A stretch of 25,592 nucleotides of DNA from Prevotellaceae bacterium UBA1743 (GCA_002314945.1 DCHV01000044.1:314-25905); one strand, 5' to 3'; shown: positions 15,320-23,911, counted from the first letter of the stretch. Notes: generated by a model not told the origin, from the letters alone. Program-made: numbers and translations.

Positions 15320-15883
15320 ATGAAATACCTGATAGTTGGTTTGGGCAACATCGGTGACGAATACGATGGAACCCGCCACAACATAGGATTTAGAGTGTTG
15401 GATGCCCTTGCAGAGGCATCCAACATTTCGTTTGAAGACCGTCGATATGGTTTCGTGGGCAGGATGCGTCTCAAAGGACAGGAACTAATCCTGTTAAAAC
15501 CGAGCACCTACATGAATCTGAGCGGAAATGCAGTACGCTATTGGATGCAGCAAGAAAAGATTCCGATGGAGAATTTGTTAGTCGTAGTGGACGACCTGAG
15601 TCTCCCTGTAGGTGCCATACGAATGAAGCAAAATGGTTCGGATGCTGGTCATAACGGACTGAAACATATTGCTCAACAATTGGGTACACAAGCGTACAAT
15701 CGTCTGAAGTTCGGTATCGGAAACGACTTTCCTCGAGGTTGCCAAGTGGATTTCGTATTAGGCCGTTTCTCACCCGAAGATGAAAAGATGGCAAACGAGA
15801 AGGCTGTTGTTGCTGGTGATGCCATAAAAGCATACGTACTGAGTGGAATGCAATTTGCAATGTGCAACTACAATGGCAAATAA
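15320..15883 (+). CDS. pth: Peptidyl-tRNA hydrolase
   Basis: Pth releases peptides from prematurely dropped peptidyl-tRNA so the tRNA can be reused. The 187-residue protein shows the complete active site: Asn10 in GLGNIG, catalytic His20 in GTRHNIGF, the KPSTYMNLSGNAV motif with Asn70, Asp91 in VVVDDLSLPVG and Asn112 in GHNGLKHI. The length is normal. It is 6 bases after rplY and overlaps the start of the S4 gene by 11 bases, so the three genes are probably translated in a coupled way. Confidence 0.97.
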   Translation: MKYLIVGLGNIGDEYDGTRHNIGFRVLDALAEASNISFEDRRYGFVGRMRLKGQELILLKPSTYMNLSGNAVRYWMQQEKIPMENLLVVVDDLSLPVGAIRMKQNGSDAGHNGLKHIAQQLGTQAYNRLKFGIGNDFPRGCQVDFVLGRFSPEDEKMANEKAVVAGDAIKAYVLSGMQFAMCNYNGK

Positions 15884-16313
15884 CAACCAGGAAGCTCGTA
15901 TCGACAAATGGCTTTGGGCAGCTCGGATATACAAGACACGCTCCATTGCCGCAGACGCCTGCAAAAAGGGACAGATTAGTATCGGAAACGTCCCTGTGAA
16001 AGCCAGCCGTACTGTCAGAGTGGGTGACGTGGTGCAAGTACGCAAACCACCCATTACTTACAGTTTTCGCATACTACAAGCCATCGAGATGAGAGTAGGT
16101 GCCCGCCTATTGCCCGAGATTATGGAAAACGTAACAACGGCCGATCAATACGAATTGTTGGAGATGAATAAGATAAGTGGATTCATCGGTCGCGCAAAAG
16201 GTATGGGACGTCCGACAAAAAAGGACAGACGTAGTATCGATGAGTTTATGGATGACACCCCATTCTTTGTAGGCGATTTCGATTTCGATGATACAGACAA
16301 TGACCAGCAATAG
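15873..16313 (+). CDS. S4-domain RNA-binding protein, Hsp15 (HslR) type
   Basis: A 146-residue protein from the ATG at 15873. The S4 domain (about 8-70) shows ARIDKWLWAARIYKTRSIAA, CKKGQISIGNVPVKASRTV and VGDVVQVRKPP, the pattern of Hsp15. In E. coli Hsp15 binds free 50S subunits carrying stalled nascent chains. The C-terminal region has a basic patch with GRPTKKDRRSIDEF and ends in an acidic Asp-rich tail. An in-frame ATG at 15843 would lie deep within pth, so the later start is preferred; it still overlaps pth by 11 bases. Placement next to pth fits a ribosome rescue role. Confidence 0.9.
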   Translation: MANNNQEARIDKWLWAARIYKTRSIAADACKKGQISIGNVPVKASRTVRVGDVVQVRKPPITYSFRILQAIEMRVGARLLPEIMENVTTADQYELLEMNKISGFIGRAKGMGRPTKKDRRSIDEFMDDTPFFVGDFDFDDTDNDQQ

Positions 16314-16346
16314 GAGCAATAACAATAACACACAAACCACACCAAT

Positions 16347-16925
16347 ATGAAAGACAGCAAATACATTACTGTAGCATACAAATTGTATGTACCCATGGAA
16401 GGCAACGAGAATGAACTATACGAAGAAGCCACCAGCCAACACCCATTCCAGTTTGTAACAGGTCTGAACATGACGCTGCAAAAGTTTGAAGACCAAATTG
16501 CGCCTCTGGCGAAAGGAGATTCATTCGACTTCACTCTATCCGTAGAAGATGCATACGAAGCATACGAGCCTCAGCTTGTAAACACTTTGCCATCCAGTGC
16601 ATTTGAGATAGACGGACGCATCGACGAGCAATACATTTACGAAGGAGCCGTAGTGCCCATGCGTACACAGGATGGGCAGAACTATTATGGTACGATTACC
16701 AAGATTACTCCCACTCACATTACGGTTGATTTGAATCATCCCTTGGCAGGGAAAACGCTCCATTTTGTAGGCTCTGTGATTGAGAACAGGATTGCCACCA
16801 ACGAAGAATTGCAGGAAACTCTGAAAATGCTGAGCGGTGAAGGATGCTGCGGTGGATGCGGAGGCAGCTGCGAAGGTGGATGTGAAGGAGGAAACTGTGG
16901 CGGCGGTTGCCACGGATGCAACTAA
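16347..16925 (+). CDS. slyD: SlyD-like FKBP peptidyl-prolyl isomerase with Cys/Gly metal-binding tail
   Basis: A 192-residue SlyD-type protein. The FKBP part begins ITVAYKLYV and has FQFVTGLNMTLQKFEDQ (about 33-49), followed by an inserted IF (chaperone flap) domain (about 68-125) and the return motif DLNHPLAGKTLHF (about 130-142). SlyD couples proline isomerisation, chaperone activity and metal binding, mostly nickel, in the cytoplasm. The last 28 residues (165-192) contain eight Cys, one His and thirteen Gly, in repeats of C-GG-C and EGGC type. In E. coli the tail is His-rich; here it is almost purely Cys-based, so it may prefer soft or thiophilic metals such as Ni, Cu or Zn. It lies 33 bases after the S4 gene and 19 before aroC. 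Confidence 0.9.
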   Translation: MKDSKYITVAYKLYVPMEGNENELYEEATSQHPFQFVTGLNMTLQKFEDQIAPLAKGDSFDFTLSVEDAYEAYEPQLVNTLPSSAFEIDGRIDEQYIYEGAVVPMRTQDGQNYYGTITKITPTHITVDLNHPLAGKTLHFVGSVIENRIATNEELQETLKMLSGEGCCGGCGGSCEGGCEGGNCGGGCHGCN

Positions 16926-16944
16926 CCAAGAAAACATTCATTCC

Positions 16945-18027
16945 ATGAACACTTTCGGCACGCTCTTTCGTCTGACGACCTTTGGAGAAAGTCATGGTCC
17001 CGCCTTAGGTGGAATTATCGACGGAATGCCATCTGGTGTGCGGATTGACACCGAGTTCCTGCAACAGGAAATGAGCAGACGACGCCCAGGACAAAGCCAT
17101 CTGACCACAGCAAGGAACGAAACCGACGAAGTGGAAATTCTATCGGGCGTATTTGAGGGAAAAACAACAGGATGTCCTATTGGATTCATCATTCGCAACA
17201 ATGGCCAACACTCCGAGGATTACGCTAACATGCACGACCTCTATCGTCCGAGCCATGCCGATTTTACATACCAGCAGAAATACGGATTACGTGATTCCAA
17301 CGGAGGAGGACGTGCTTCAGCAAGAGAAACGTCATGCCGAGTTGTGGGGGGAGCATTTGCAAAGATGGCTCTCAAAGAAATAGGAGTGAACATCCAAGCC
17401 TACACCCAACAAATCGGTGGAATCCGCTTAGAGAAAGGCTACGAGTCATACGACATCACTCTATCTGAGAACAATCCCGTGCATTGCCCAGACGAGGATA
17501 CTGCGGTACAAATGGAGGCTCTCATAGAAGAGGTAAAAAGTCAAGGCGACACCATCGGAGGCGTAATTGCTTGCGTGATAAAAGGGTGTCCAATAGGATT
17601 GGGTGAACCAGTCTTTGGTAAGTTACATGCAGCCTTGGGGAGCGCCATGCTCAGTATCAATGCAGCAAAAGGATTTGAATACGGAATGGGATTTGCTGGG
17701 GCGTGCCAACGAGGGTCGGAGCAAAACGATATTTTCATCCCAGACGGGAAGGGAGGCATCACAACGCTTACCAACCGAAGCGGCGGCATTCAAGGGGGGA
17801 TTTCCAACGGTCAAGACATTTATTTCAGAGTAGCTTTCAAACCAGTTGCCACGTTGCTACAAGAACAGGATACAGTAGATGTTCAAGGAAGCCCCAAGAA
17901 ACTGATTGCCCGCGGAAGACACGATGCTTGCGTTGTACCTCGTGCCATTCCTATCGTGGAAGCAATGGCAGCTATGACCATTCTGGACTTCTATTTATTG
18001 GATAAATCGACCCAAATTGGCAAGTGA
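16945..18027 (+). CDS. aroC: Chorismate synthase
   Basis: AroC converts EPSP to chorismate using reduced FMN, the last step of the shikimate pathway. The protein has 360 residues, normal for the family. Motifs: FGESHGPALGGIIDGMPSG (about 12-30, His17), RPGQSHLTTARNETDEVEI, GGGRASARETSCRVVGGA (about 120-137), GSEQNDIF and RSGGIQGGISNG (about 280-292). The frame is open upstream to 16837, but that part is the slyD tail read in another frame; the ATG at 16945 starts the conserved protein. The last 37 bases overlap the end of the opposite-strand EEP gene. Confidence 0.96.
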   Translation: MNTFGTLFRLTTFGESHGPALGGIIDGMPSGVRIDTEFLQQEMSRRRPGQSHLTTARNETDEVEILSGVFEGKTTGCPIGFIIRNNGQHSEDYANMHDLYRPSHADFTYQQKYGLRDSNGGGRASARETSCRVVGGAFAKMALKEIGVNIQAYTQQIGGIRLEKGYESYDITLSENNPVHCPDEDTAVQMEALIEEVKSQGDTIGGVIACVIKGCPIGLGEPVFGKLHAALGSAMLSINAAKGFEYGMGFAGACQRGSEQNDIFIPDGKGGITTLTNRSGGIQGGISNGQDIYFRVAFKPVATLLQEQDTVDVQGSPKKLIARGRHDACVVPRAIPIVEAMAAMTILDFYLLDKSTQIGK

Positions 18028-18929
18028 TCAGAGAAACCGCCCTTATACACAGGCCCCAAATAGGTGCGCCAAGGACGACCTTTCTCATCAAGTAAAAAAG
18101 GCAACGTAGCTACATGAGCGGATGGCTCTATATGAGGAGCCAACTCTTCACTTACCAACATGTGATCCAGAAAACCCCACTGTCCCTTATACACGTAAGT
18201 TCCAACAGCCTTTCTAAGTTCTTTCCTTTTCTGAGGCATCAAACTGATTAGAGGAGGCATCAGTTCATCGAAAACAGGATCATGGGGTTCGGCATTGAAA
18301 TCACCCATTACCAAGACACGTTCCTCCGATAATTCGTCTATTATCTTTCGCAATGTACGAGCAGCTAAGAGACGATTCCTGTCACCCGCTTTATCACCTC
18401 CCGCCCGACTTGGAAAGTGAGTCACTATAACACACAACGTATCGCCAGTTTGCAAAATGCCGCGTGCACATAGGATATCACGTGTGGGTCGCAAACCATT
18501 TTCTACTGAAGGAACTCTCACGTTCCACGTATCCAAAAGCAAGAACTGTCCTGGCTGATACAGCAAGGCAACATCCACGCCACGTGCATCAGGGCTATCT
18601 GTCATCACATACGCATAACGGGCAAGTCGTAAAGGACTCCTACAAGTGAGATCATGTAACACGGAATCATTTTCCACCTCACACAATCCAACCAAAACAG
18701 GCCATTCGTCAGCAGGTGCCAAAGCCGCCAATGTACGCGCAATATTGTCCAGTTTGTGCCAATATCGACGAGGAGTCCAATGGCGTTCAGCCTCAGGCAG
18801 GAACTCAGAATCGTCCTTTGCCGAGTCTGCATGGCAATCAAAAAGATTCTCCACATTCCAACACACAATCCGCTGTCCGTATATGACAGAGGAAACAAGG
18901 AGACAGAGGAGAAACGTAATACGTCTCAT
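17991..18929 (-). CDS. Secreted endonuclease/exonuclease/phosphatase (EEP) family protein
   Basis: A 312-residue protein with a signal peptide (about 1-18, cut near VIYG-Q). The EEP fold motifs are in order: WNVENLFD (24-31), GLCEVEN with a metal-binding Glu, VTHFPSRAGG, MGDFNAEPHD (Asp/Asn pair), FLDHMLVS and the final GFSDHLPIWV with the catalytic Asp-His. It should be a periplasmic or extracellular metal-dependent phosphodiesterase; nucleic acids or phosphate esters are possible substrates. It shares a TAATG junction with the upstream YgjP-type gene, so the two are co-transcribed. Its end overlaps aroC by 37 bases in opposite orientation. Confidence 0.88.
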   Translation of the reverse strand: MRRITFLLCLLVSSVIYGQRIVCWNVENLFDCHADSAKDDSEFLPEAERHWTPRRYWHKLDNIARTLAALAPADEWPVLVGLCEVENDSVLHDLTCRSPLRLARYAYVMTDSPDARGVDVALLYQPGQFLLLDTWNVRVPSVENGLRPTRDILCARGILQTGDTLCVIVTHFPSRAGGDKAGDRNRLLAARTLRKIIDELSEERVLVMGDFNAEPHDPVFDELMPPLISLMPQKRKELRKAVGTYVYKGQWGFLDHMLVSEELAPHIEPSAHVATLPFLLDEKGRPWRTYLGPVYKGGFSDHLPIWVDLSNK

Positions 18930-19669
18930 TATTTCCGAAGTCGTTGGAGTGTAAAGATATTTGTATCGTATTTCCTCATCTCTGAACGATACTCGTCCGA
19001 TTTTCCGCCCGAAACATCATCCAACAATGCCCAAAAACGAGGACTGTGATTCATCTCCACTAAATGAGTCAGTTCGTGTTGCATGACATATTCCTGAAGA
19101 TGAAGCGGAAGAAGCATGAGAAACAGACTCAGGTTGATATTTCCTCGTCCGCTGCAACTTCCCCATCGCCCTCTGCTTTTGTTGATTTTCAGCATTTGAT
19201 AATTCAGATGCCTACTATCCGCCAAACACCGGAGACGAGGTGCAAACAGCACTTGAGCATGAACACGCAAGCTCTCCTCTATACAATGTGTAAGCCATTG
19301 TTGCATAGATGACTCGAGAAAATCCGTCCGAGGAGGATACAGACACACCAACTGACCTTTTTGTTGCTTTACTTGCGGATTTAGAACGTTCGCCTCCTCG
19401 CTCCAGAAAGAGAACTCTGGTGCTTCAATACGGAAACTCGGAGTAATCACATCGCGTTCCATTTTGTCCGAATTTTTTCTTACCATCTCCAGAAGTCGGG
19501 GACGAAGTTCATCTATTGCTTGAACAATCTGCTTGCGGGTAGCCATCAAAGGAGCCGAAAGCGTCAATTCGCCGTCACACATACGAAAGATAAAACGTGT
19601 AACAGAGGCCTTGTGACGCACCCAGATCATGCCCAACTGAGGGTCTTCTATCGTGCTGTCGTATGTCAT
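18929..19669 (-). CDS. YgjP-type M48-like metal-dependent hydrolase
   Basis: A 246-residue protein of the YgjP/DUF45 family. The signature RWGSCS (168-173) is followed by INLSLFLMLLPLHLQEYVM and the zinc motif HELTH (198-202), with a third ligand His208 in MNHSPRFW. The family resembles WSS1/SprT zinc proteases; E. coli YgjP has been reported as a UTP pyrophosphatase, so the true activity is unsettled. All metal ligands are present. No signal peptide is seen. It has its own promoter, divergent from lysS, and its stop overlaps the EEP start by one base. Confidence 0.85.
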   Translation of the reverse strand: MTYDSTIEDPQLGMIWVRHKASVTRFIFRMCDGELTLSAPLMATRKQIVQAIDELRPRLLEMVRKNSDKMERDVITPSFRIEAPEFSFWSEEANVLNPQVKQQKGQLVCLYPPRTDFLESSMQQWLTHCIEESLRVHAQVLFAPRLRCLADSRHLNYQMLKINKSRGRWGSCSGRGNINLSLFLMLLPLHLQEYVMQHELTHLVEMNHSPRFWALLDDVSGGKSDEYRSEMRKYDTNIFTLQRLRK

Positions 19670-19677
19670 AACGATTG

Positions 19678-19685
19678 CAAAAGTA
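19678..19685 (-). promoter_or_regulatory. -7 promoter element of the YgjP-type gene
   Basis: On the minus strand TACTTTTG (19685-19678) matches TAnnTTTG just 8 bases before the ATG at 19669, so the transcript would be nearly leaderless. No good -33 element is seen. It faces away from the lysS promoter; the two -7 elements are 33 bases apart. Confidence 0.5.
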
Positions 19686-19694
19686 TAGAGAATA

Positions 19695-19726
19695 TTTGGT
19701 ATATATGGTATTTTGGCGTAACTTTG
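19695..19726 (+). promoter_or_regulatory. Promoter of the lysS-gpsA-pgi group
   Basis: TTTG (19695-19698) and TAACTTTG (19719-19726) are 20 bases apart, matching both Bacteroidetes elements. The ATG of lysS follows 51 bases later. This is one of the two best promoters in the window. Confidence 0.75.
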
Positions 19727-19777
19727 TGCGCAATTTTAATAGTGTTTTTAGAGAACGTCAATACAACGAACAATACG

Positions 19778-21505
19778 ATGAATATTTTGGAACTTAGCGA
19801 ACAGGAGATTGTTCGCCGCAACAACCTTCAGCAATTACGCGATTTAGGAATAGATCCCTATCCTGCAGCCGCATATCCTACAAACGCATTCAGCACCGAC
19901 ATCCGCGACGGATTCAAAGACGAGGATGAGCCACGGGAAGTATGCATTGCAGGCCGTATCATGAGCAAACGCATTATGGGAAAAGCCAGTTTTGCAGAGT
20001 TGCTCGATTCAAAGGGGCGTATTCAGGTATATATCACTCGCGATGACATTTGTCCCAATCAGGAAGACACCACCATGTACAACACGGTATGGAAAAAATG
20101 TCTCGACTTGGGCGATTTCATTGGAGTAAAGGGTTTCGTATTCCGCACTCAAACGGGTGAGATAAGTGTTCACGTCAAGGAACTGACCGTTTTGGCCAAA
20201 AGTCTGAAACCACTGCCTATCGTAAAAGAGAAGGATGGTCAGGTATATGACAGTTTTGACGATCCCGAATTGCGTTACCGCCAGAGATATGTGGATTTGA
20301 TAGTAAATCCAGGCGTGAAAGACACGTTCCTGAAGCGCGCCACTATTTTACGCACACTTCGAAGCATTTTGGATGAAGCTGGATACACAGAAGTGGAAAC
20401 TCCCACCTTGCAGAGTATCGCAGGTGGAGCCAGCGCTCGTCCTTTCATCACACATTTCAACGCGCTAAACATAGATATGTATATGCGCATCGCCACCGAG
20501 TTGTATCTCAAGCGTCTTATTGTTGGTGGATTTGAGGGAGTGTACGAAATCGGCAAGAACTTCCGCAATGAAGGCATGGACCGCACTCACAATCCCGAGT
20601 TCACTTGCATTGAATTGTATGTGCAATACAAGGATTACAACTGGATGATGTCCTTCACAGAGCAGATGTTAGAGAAAATCTGCATTGCCGTGAACGGTAG
20701 CACTGAGAGTGTAGTAAACGGACAAACCATCAGTTTCAAAGCCCCCTACCGTCGTCTTCCCATTTTGGATGCAATCAAGGAAAAAACCGGTTATGACCTG
20801 AACGGGAAGGAAGAAAACGAAATACGCGACATCGCTCAAAAATTGGGCATTGAGGTGGACGAAACCATGGGCAAAGGAAAGCTCATTGACGAAATATTCG
20901 GCGAGACATGCGAGGGAACTTTCATCCAACCTACCTTCATCACCGATTATCCTGTGGAAATGTCCCCCCTTACCAAGATGCATCGTAGCAAGCCCGGATT
21001 GACAGAACGCTTTGAGTTGATGGTAAACGGCAAGGAGCTGGCCAACGCCTATAGCGAGTTGAATGACCCCATTGATCAGGAAGAACGTTTCGTGGAACAG
21101 ATGAAGTTGGCAGATAAGGGAGATGACGAAGCTATGATTATTGATCAGGATTTCCTCCGTGCTCTGCAATATGGTATGCCACCCACCAGCGGTATCGGAA
21201 TTGGCATTGACCGTCTGACCATGCTAATGACAGGACAGACAGCCATCGGCGAAGTGATGTTCTTCCCCCAGATGAAGCCCGAAGTAAAGGCCCCACGCGA
21301 CAAAGATGAAGCATTCTTGGCATTAGGCATTCCGACAGACATCATCCCTATCCTACGCAAAGCCGGCTACAATATCGTAAGCACTTTGCAGGGTGTCAAT
21401 CCAGCCAAACTCCAGCAACAGATCATAGAGATAATCAAGAAATACAAGTTGGAGGTGGAGAAGCCTGGCCAAGATGTCATTTCCAGATGGACTTCACAAG
21501 AGTAA
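19778..21505 (+). CDS. lysS: Lysyl-tRNA synthetase, class II
   Basis: LysS charges tRNA-Lys. The 575-residue protein has an N-terminal OB-fold anticodon-binding domain (about 55-145; VCIAGRIMSKRIMGKASFAE). The class II core carries motif 2, FRNEGMDRTHNPEF (262-275), and motif 3, GIGIGIDRLTML (472-483, Arg479). Bacterial enzymes normally end near the FPQMKPE segment (here 496-502). This one continues for about 70 residues with a small helical domain (ALGIPTDIIPILRKAGYNIV), an extension known from Bacteroidetes. The ATG at 19778 (MNILELSEQE) is chosen because it follows the promoter and starts the conserved protein; the frame is open further upstream, but that part runs opposite to the YgjP-type gene. 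Confidence 0.96.
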   Translation: MNILELSEQEIVRRNNLQQLRDLGIDPYPAAAYPTNAFSTDIRDGFKDEDEPREVCIAGRIMSKRIMGKASFAELLDSKGRIQVYITRDDICPNQEDTTMYNTVWKKCLDLGDFIGVKGFVFRTQTGEISVHVKELTVLAKSLKPLPIVKEKDGQVYDSFDDPELRYRQRYVDLIVNPGVKDTFLKRATILRTLRSILDEAGYTEVETPTLQSIAGGASARPFITHFNALNIDMYMRIATELYLKRLIVGGFEGVYEIGKNFRNEGMDRTHNPEFTCIELYVQYKDYNWMMSFTEQMLEKICIAVNGSTESVVNGQTISFKAPYRRLPILDAIKEKTGYDLNGKEENEIRDIAQKLGIEVDETMGKGKLIDEIFGETCEGTFIQPTFITDYPVEMSPLTKMHRSKPGLTERFELMVNGKELANAYSELNDPIDQEERFVEQMKLADKGDDEAMIIDQDFLRALQYGMPPTSGIGIGIDRLTMLMTGQTAIGEVMFFPQMKPEVKAPRDKDEAFLALGIPTDIIPILRKAGYNIVSTLQGVNPAKLQQQIIEIIKKYKLEVEKPGQDVISRWTSQE

Positions 21506-21528
21506 CAACCCATACAATTTGATTCCGA

Positions 21529-22524
21529 GTGAAGGACTTAGGTAGAATTGCCGTATTAGGTGGAGGTAGTTGGGCCACAGCTATCGCCAAGATGCTCTTG
21601 GAAAAGAACGACGAAATAGGATGGTACATCCGAAGGGATGATCGCATTCAGGATTTCATCCATACAGGGCACAATCCAGCCTATTTATCCAGCGTCCATT
21701 TTGACATTCAACGCATTCACTTTTGCAGCAATCTCAACCAAATTGTGGAGGAATACGATACACTTGTTTTCGCCATGCCCTCCCCGTACCTGAAGAATCA
21801 TCTCAAGAAACTGAAAGTACGTCTGTCAGACAAATTCATCGTCTCTGCCATCAAAGGTATTGTACCAGATGAGAACTTAGTATGTAGCGAGTTTTTCCAT
21901 CTTGTGTATAATGTTCCTGATGAAAACCTTGCCGTACTAATTGGACCCAGCCACGCTGAAGAAGTGGCTGCCGGACGATTGACATATCTGACCATAGGTT
22001 GTGCAGATGAAGAGAAAGCCAACACTTTCTCCAAAATGTTGGGAAGCGACTATATCAAGACCAAAACAAGCACCGATATTATTGGAATAGAGTATGCCAG
22101 CGTACTGAAAAACGTGTATGCCATAGCTTCCGGCATTTGTCACGGACTGAAATACGGAGACAATTTTCAGGCTGTGTTGGTATGCAATGCGGCTCAGGAG
22201 ATGGAACGCTTCCTCAATACAGCCCATCCTGCCCAACGCAACATCATGGATTCTGTTTATGCAGGCGACTTACTGGTGACAAGTTATAGCAACTTCAGCC
22301 GAAATCGCATTTTTGGTACCATGATAGGCAAAGGGTATAGTGTAAAGACGGCTGTCGTAGAAATGGAGATGGTGGCAGAAGGCTATTTCGGTGCAAAGTG
22401 CCTCAGAGATATCAATCACAAACTGCACGTCAACGTACCTATAATGGATGCTGTATATAACATCCTCTACGAGCACGTTTCGCCCAACTTGGAAATAAAA
22501 TTGCTCAGTGAAGCAATGAGATAA
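21529..22524 (+). CDS. gpsA: NAD(P)H-dependent glycerol-3-phosphate dehydrogenase, GTG start
   Basis: GpsA reduces dihydroxyacetone phosphate to sn-glycerol 3-phosphate for phospholipid synthesis. The 331-residue protein has the dinucleotide-binding motif AVLGGGSWATAIAKML (about 8-23), active-site SAIKGI with its Lys, the family signature IGPSHAEEVAAG and the SVLKNVYAIASGI helix. The start codon is GTG at 21529. An in-frame TGA at 21520-21522 excludes any earlier start, and the next Met would cut into the Rossmann fold, so GTG is well supported. It lies 23 bases after lysS and 34 before pgi. Confidence 0.95.
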   Translation: MKDLGRIAVLGGGSWATAIAKMLLEKNDEIGWYIRRDDRIQDFIHTGHNPAYLSSVHFDIQRIHFCSNLNQIVEEYDTLVFAMPSPYLKNHLKKLKVRLSDKFIVSAIKGIVPDENLVCSEFFHLVYNVPDENLAVLIGPSHAEEVAAGRLTYLTIGCADEEKANTFSKMLGSDYIKTKTSTDIIGIEYASVLKNVYAIASGICHGLKYGDNFQAVLVCNAAQEMERFLNTAHPAQRNIMDSVYAGDLLVTSYSNFSRNRIFGTMIGKGYSVKTAVVEMEMVAEGYFGAKCLRDINHKLHVNVPIMDAVYNILYEHVSPNLEIKLLSEAMR

Positions 22525-22558
22525 ACAATAATATTCATCCTAACAAACATAGAAAACA

Positions 22559-23893
22559 ATGATTAAGTTAGACATCAGTAAGGCATTGACAAGTGCCGAA
22601 GAAGTGGCTGCAATGGAAAGCAGAGTGTATGAGGCTCAGAAAGCCTTGGAAGAAGGAACTTGCCCTGGAAATGATTTCTTGGGTTGGCTTCACCTCCCCA
22701 GTGGCATCACAGCAGAATTTCTGACCGAACTGCAGAATTGCGCCCAAATCATGCGTGATAACTGCGACACGGTAGTAGTAGCGGGCATCGGCGGCTCTTA
22801 CTTAGGTGCACGTGCTGTCATCGAGGCACTTGGAAATAGTTTCCAGTGGTTGACCAACAAGGGTGAGAATCCCAATATTCTTTTTGCCGGCAACAATATC
22901 GGTGAGGATTACCTCTATGAACTTACCACCTATTTGCAGGACAAGAACTTTGGTGTCATCAACATCAGCAAGAGTGGCACCACGACCGAAACTGCCTTGG
23001 CTTTCCGCCTCCTGAAGAAGCAATGCGAACAGCAACGCGGCAAAGATATGGCAAAGAAGGTGATTGTAGCCATCACAGATGCCAAGAAGGGTGCAGCTCG
23101 TACCACAGCCGACAAGGAGGGTTATACATCATTCATCATCCCCGACAATGTAGGAGGTCGTTTCAGCGTACTCACTCCTGTAGGTCTGCTTCCTATCGCC
23201 ATTGCAGGTTTCGACATTGCAAAACTGATTCAGGGTGCTGCCGACATGGAAAAGGCAACCGCCACAGATGTTCCTTTTGCAGAGAACCCTGCAGCTCAAT
23301 ATGCAGCCGTTCGCAACATATTGTACCAGCAGAAGGGTAAGAAGATAGAGATTCTCGCCAATTTCCAGCCCAAGTTACACTTCATGAACGAATGGTGGAA
23401 ACAATTGTATGGTGAGTCAGAAGGTAAAGATTTGAAAGGTATCTATCCTGCAGCTGTCGATTTGACGACCGACCTCCACTCTATGGGACAATGGATTCAA
23501 GAGGGAGAACGTTCTATCTTCGAAACTGTCATCAGTATTGAGACTCCCGAACATTCCGTACTCTTCCCCCACGATGAAGAGAATTTGGATGGTTTGAATT
23601 TCTTGGCAGGAAAGCATGTGGATGAAGTGAACAAGATGGCCGAGTTGGGCACTTGTTTGGCTCATGTGGATGGTGGTGTTCCCAATATGCGCCTCATCGT
23701 GCCCCGTCTGAACGAATACTACTTAGGACAGGTTATCTATTTCTTTGAGAAGGCATGTGGAATCAGCGGACTTCTGCTGAATGTGAATCCTTTCAACCAA
23801 CCTGGTGTAGAAGCCTACAAGAAGAACATGTTTGCACTCTTGGGCAAACCTGGTTACGAGAAGGAAACCGAAGCAATCAAAGCAAGATTGTAA
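22559..23893 (+). CDS. pgi: Glucose-6-phosphate isomerase
   Basis: Pgi interconverts glucose 6-phosphate and fructose 6-phosphate. At 444 residues it is the short form typical of Firmicutes and Bacteroidetes rather than the 550-residue proteobacterial form. The SIS-fold motifs are VVVAGIGGSYLGARAV (about 72-87), INISKSGTTTETALAFRLL (about 139-157) and GGRFSVLTPVGLLP. The catalytic Glu lies in QWIQEGERSIFETV, and the C-terminal signature NPFNQPGVEAYKKNMF holds the active-site Lys. A strong terminator follows 18 bases after the stop. With lysS and gpsA it forms a likely operon. Confidence 0.96.
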   Translation: MIKLDISKALTSAEEVAAMESRVYEAQKALEEGTCPGNDFLGWLHLPSGITAEFLTELQNCAQIMRDNCDTVVVAGIGGSYLGARAVIEALGNSFQWLTNKGENPNILFAGNNIGEDYLYELTTYLQDKNFGVINISKSGTTTETALAFRLLKKQCEQQRGKDMAKKVIVAITDAKKGAARTTADKEGYTSFIIPDNVGGRFSVLTPVGLLPIAIAGFDIAKLIQGAADMEKATATDVPFAENPAAQYAAVRNILYQQKGKKIEILANFQPKLHFMNEWWKQLYGESEGKDLKGIYPAAVDLTTDLHSMGQWIQEGERSIFETVISIETPEHSVLFPHDEENLDGLNFLAGKHVDEVNKMAELGTCLAHVDGGVPNMRLIVPRLNEYYLGQVIYFFEKACGISGLLLNVNPFNQPGVEAYKKNMFALLGKPGYEKETEAIKARL

Positions 23894-23911
23894 TCCCGAC
23901 CTCTACTATAG

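Noticed and set aside
15471..16037. 188-codon open frame opposite pth and the S4 gene
   Set aside because: It crosses two clearly conserved genes on the other strand and shows no family motif.
16837..16944. Longer N-terminus for aroC
   Set aside because: This is the slyD Cys/Gly tail read in another frame; chorismate synthase begins at 16945.
19520..19777. Longer N-terminus for lysS
   Set aside because: It would lie antisense to the YgjP-type gene and across the lysS promoter; the conserved protein begins at 19778.
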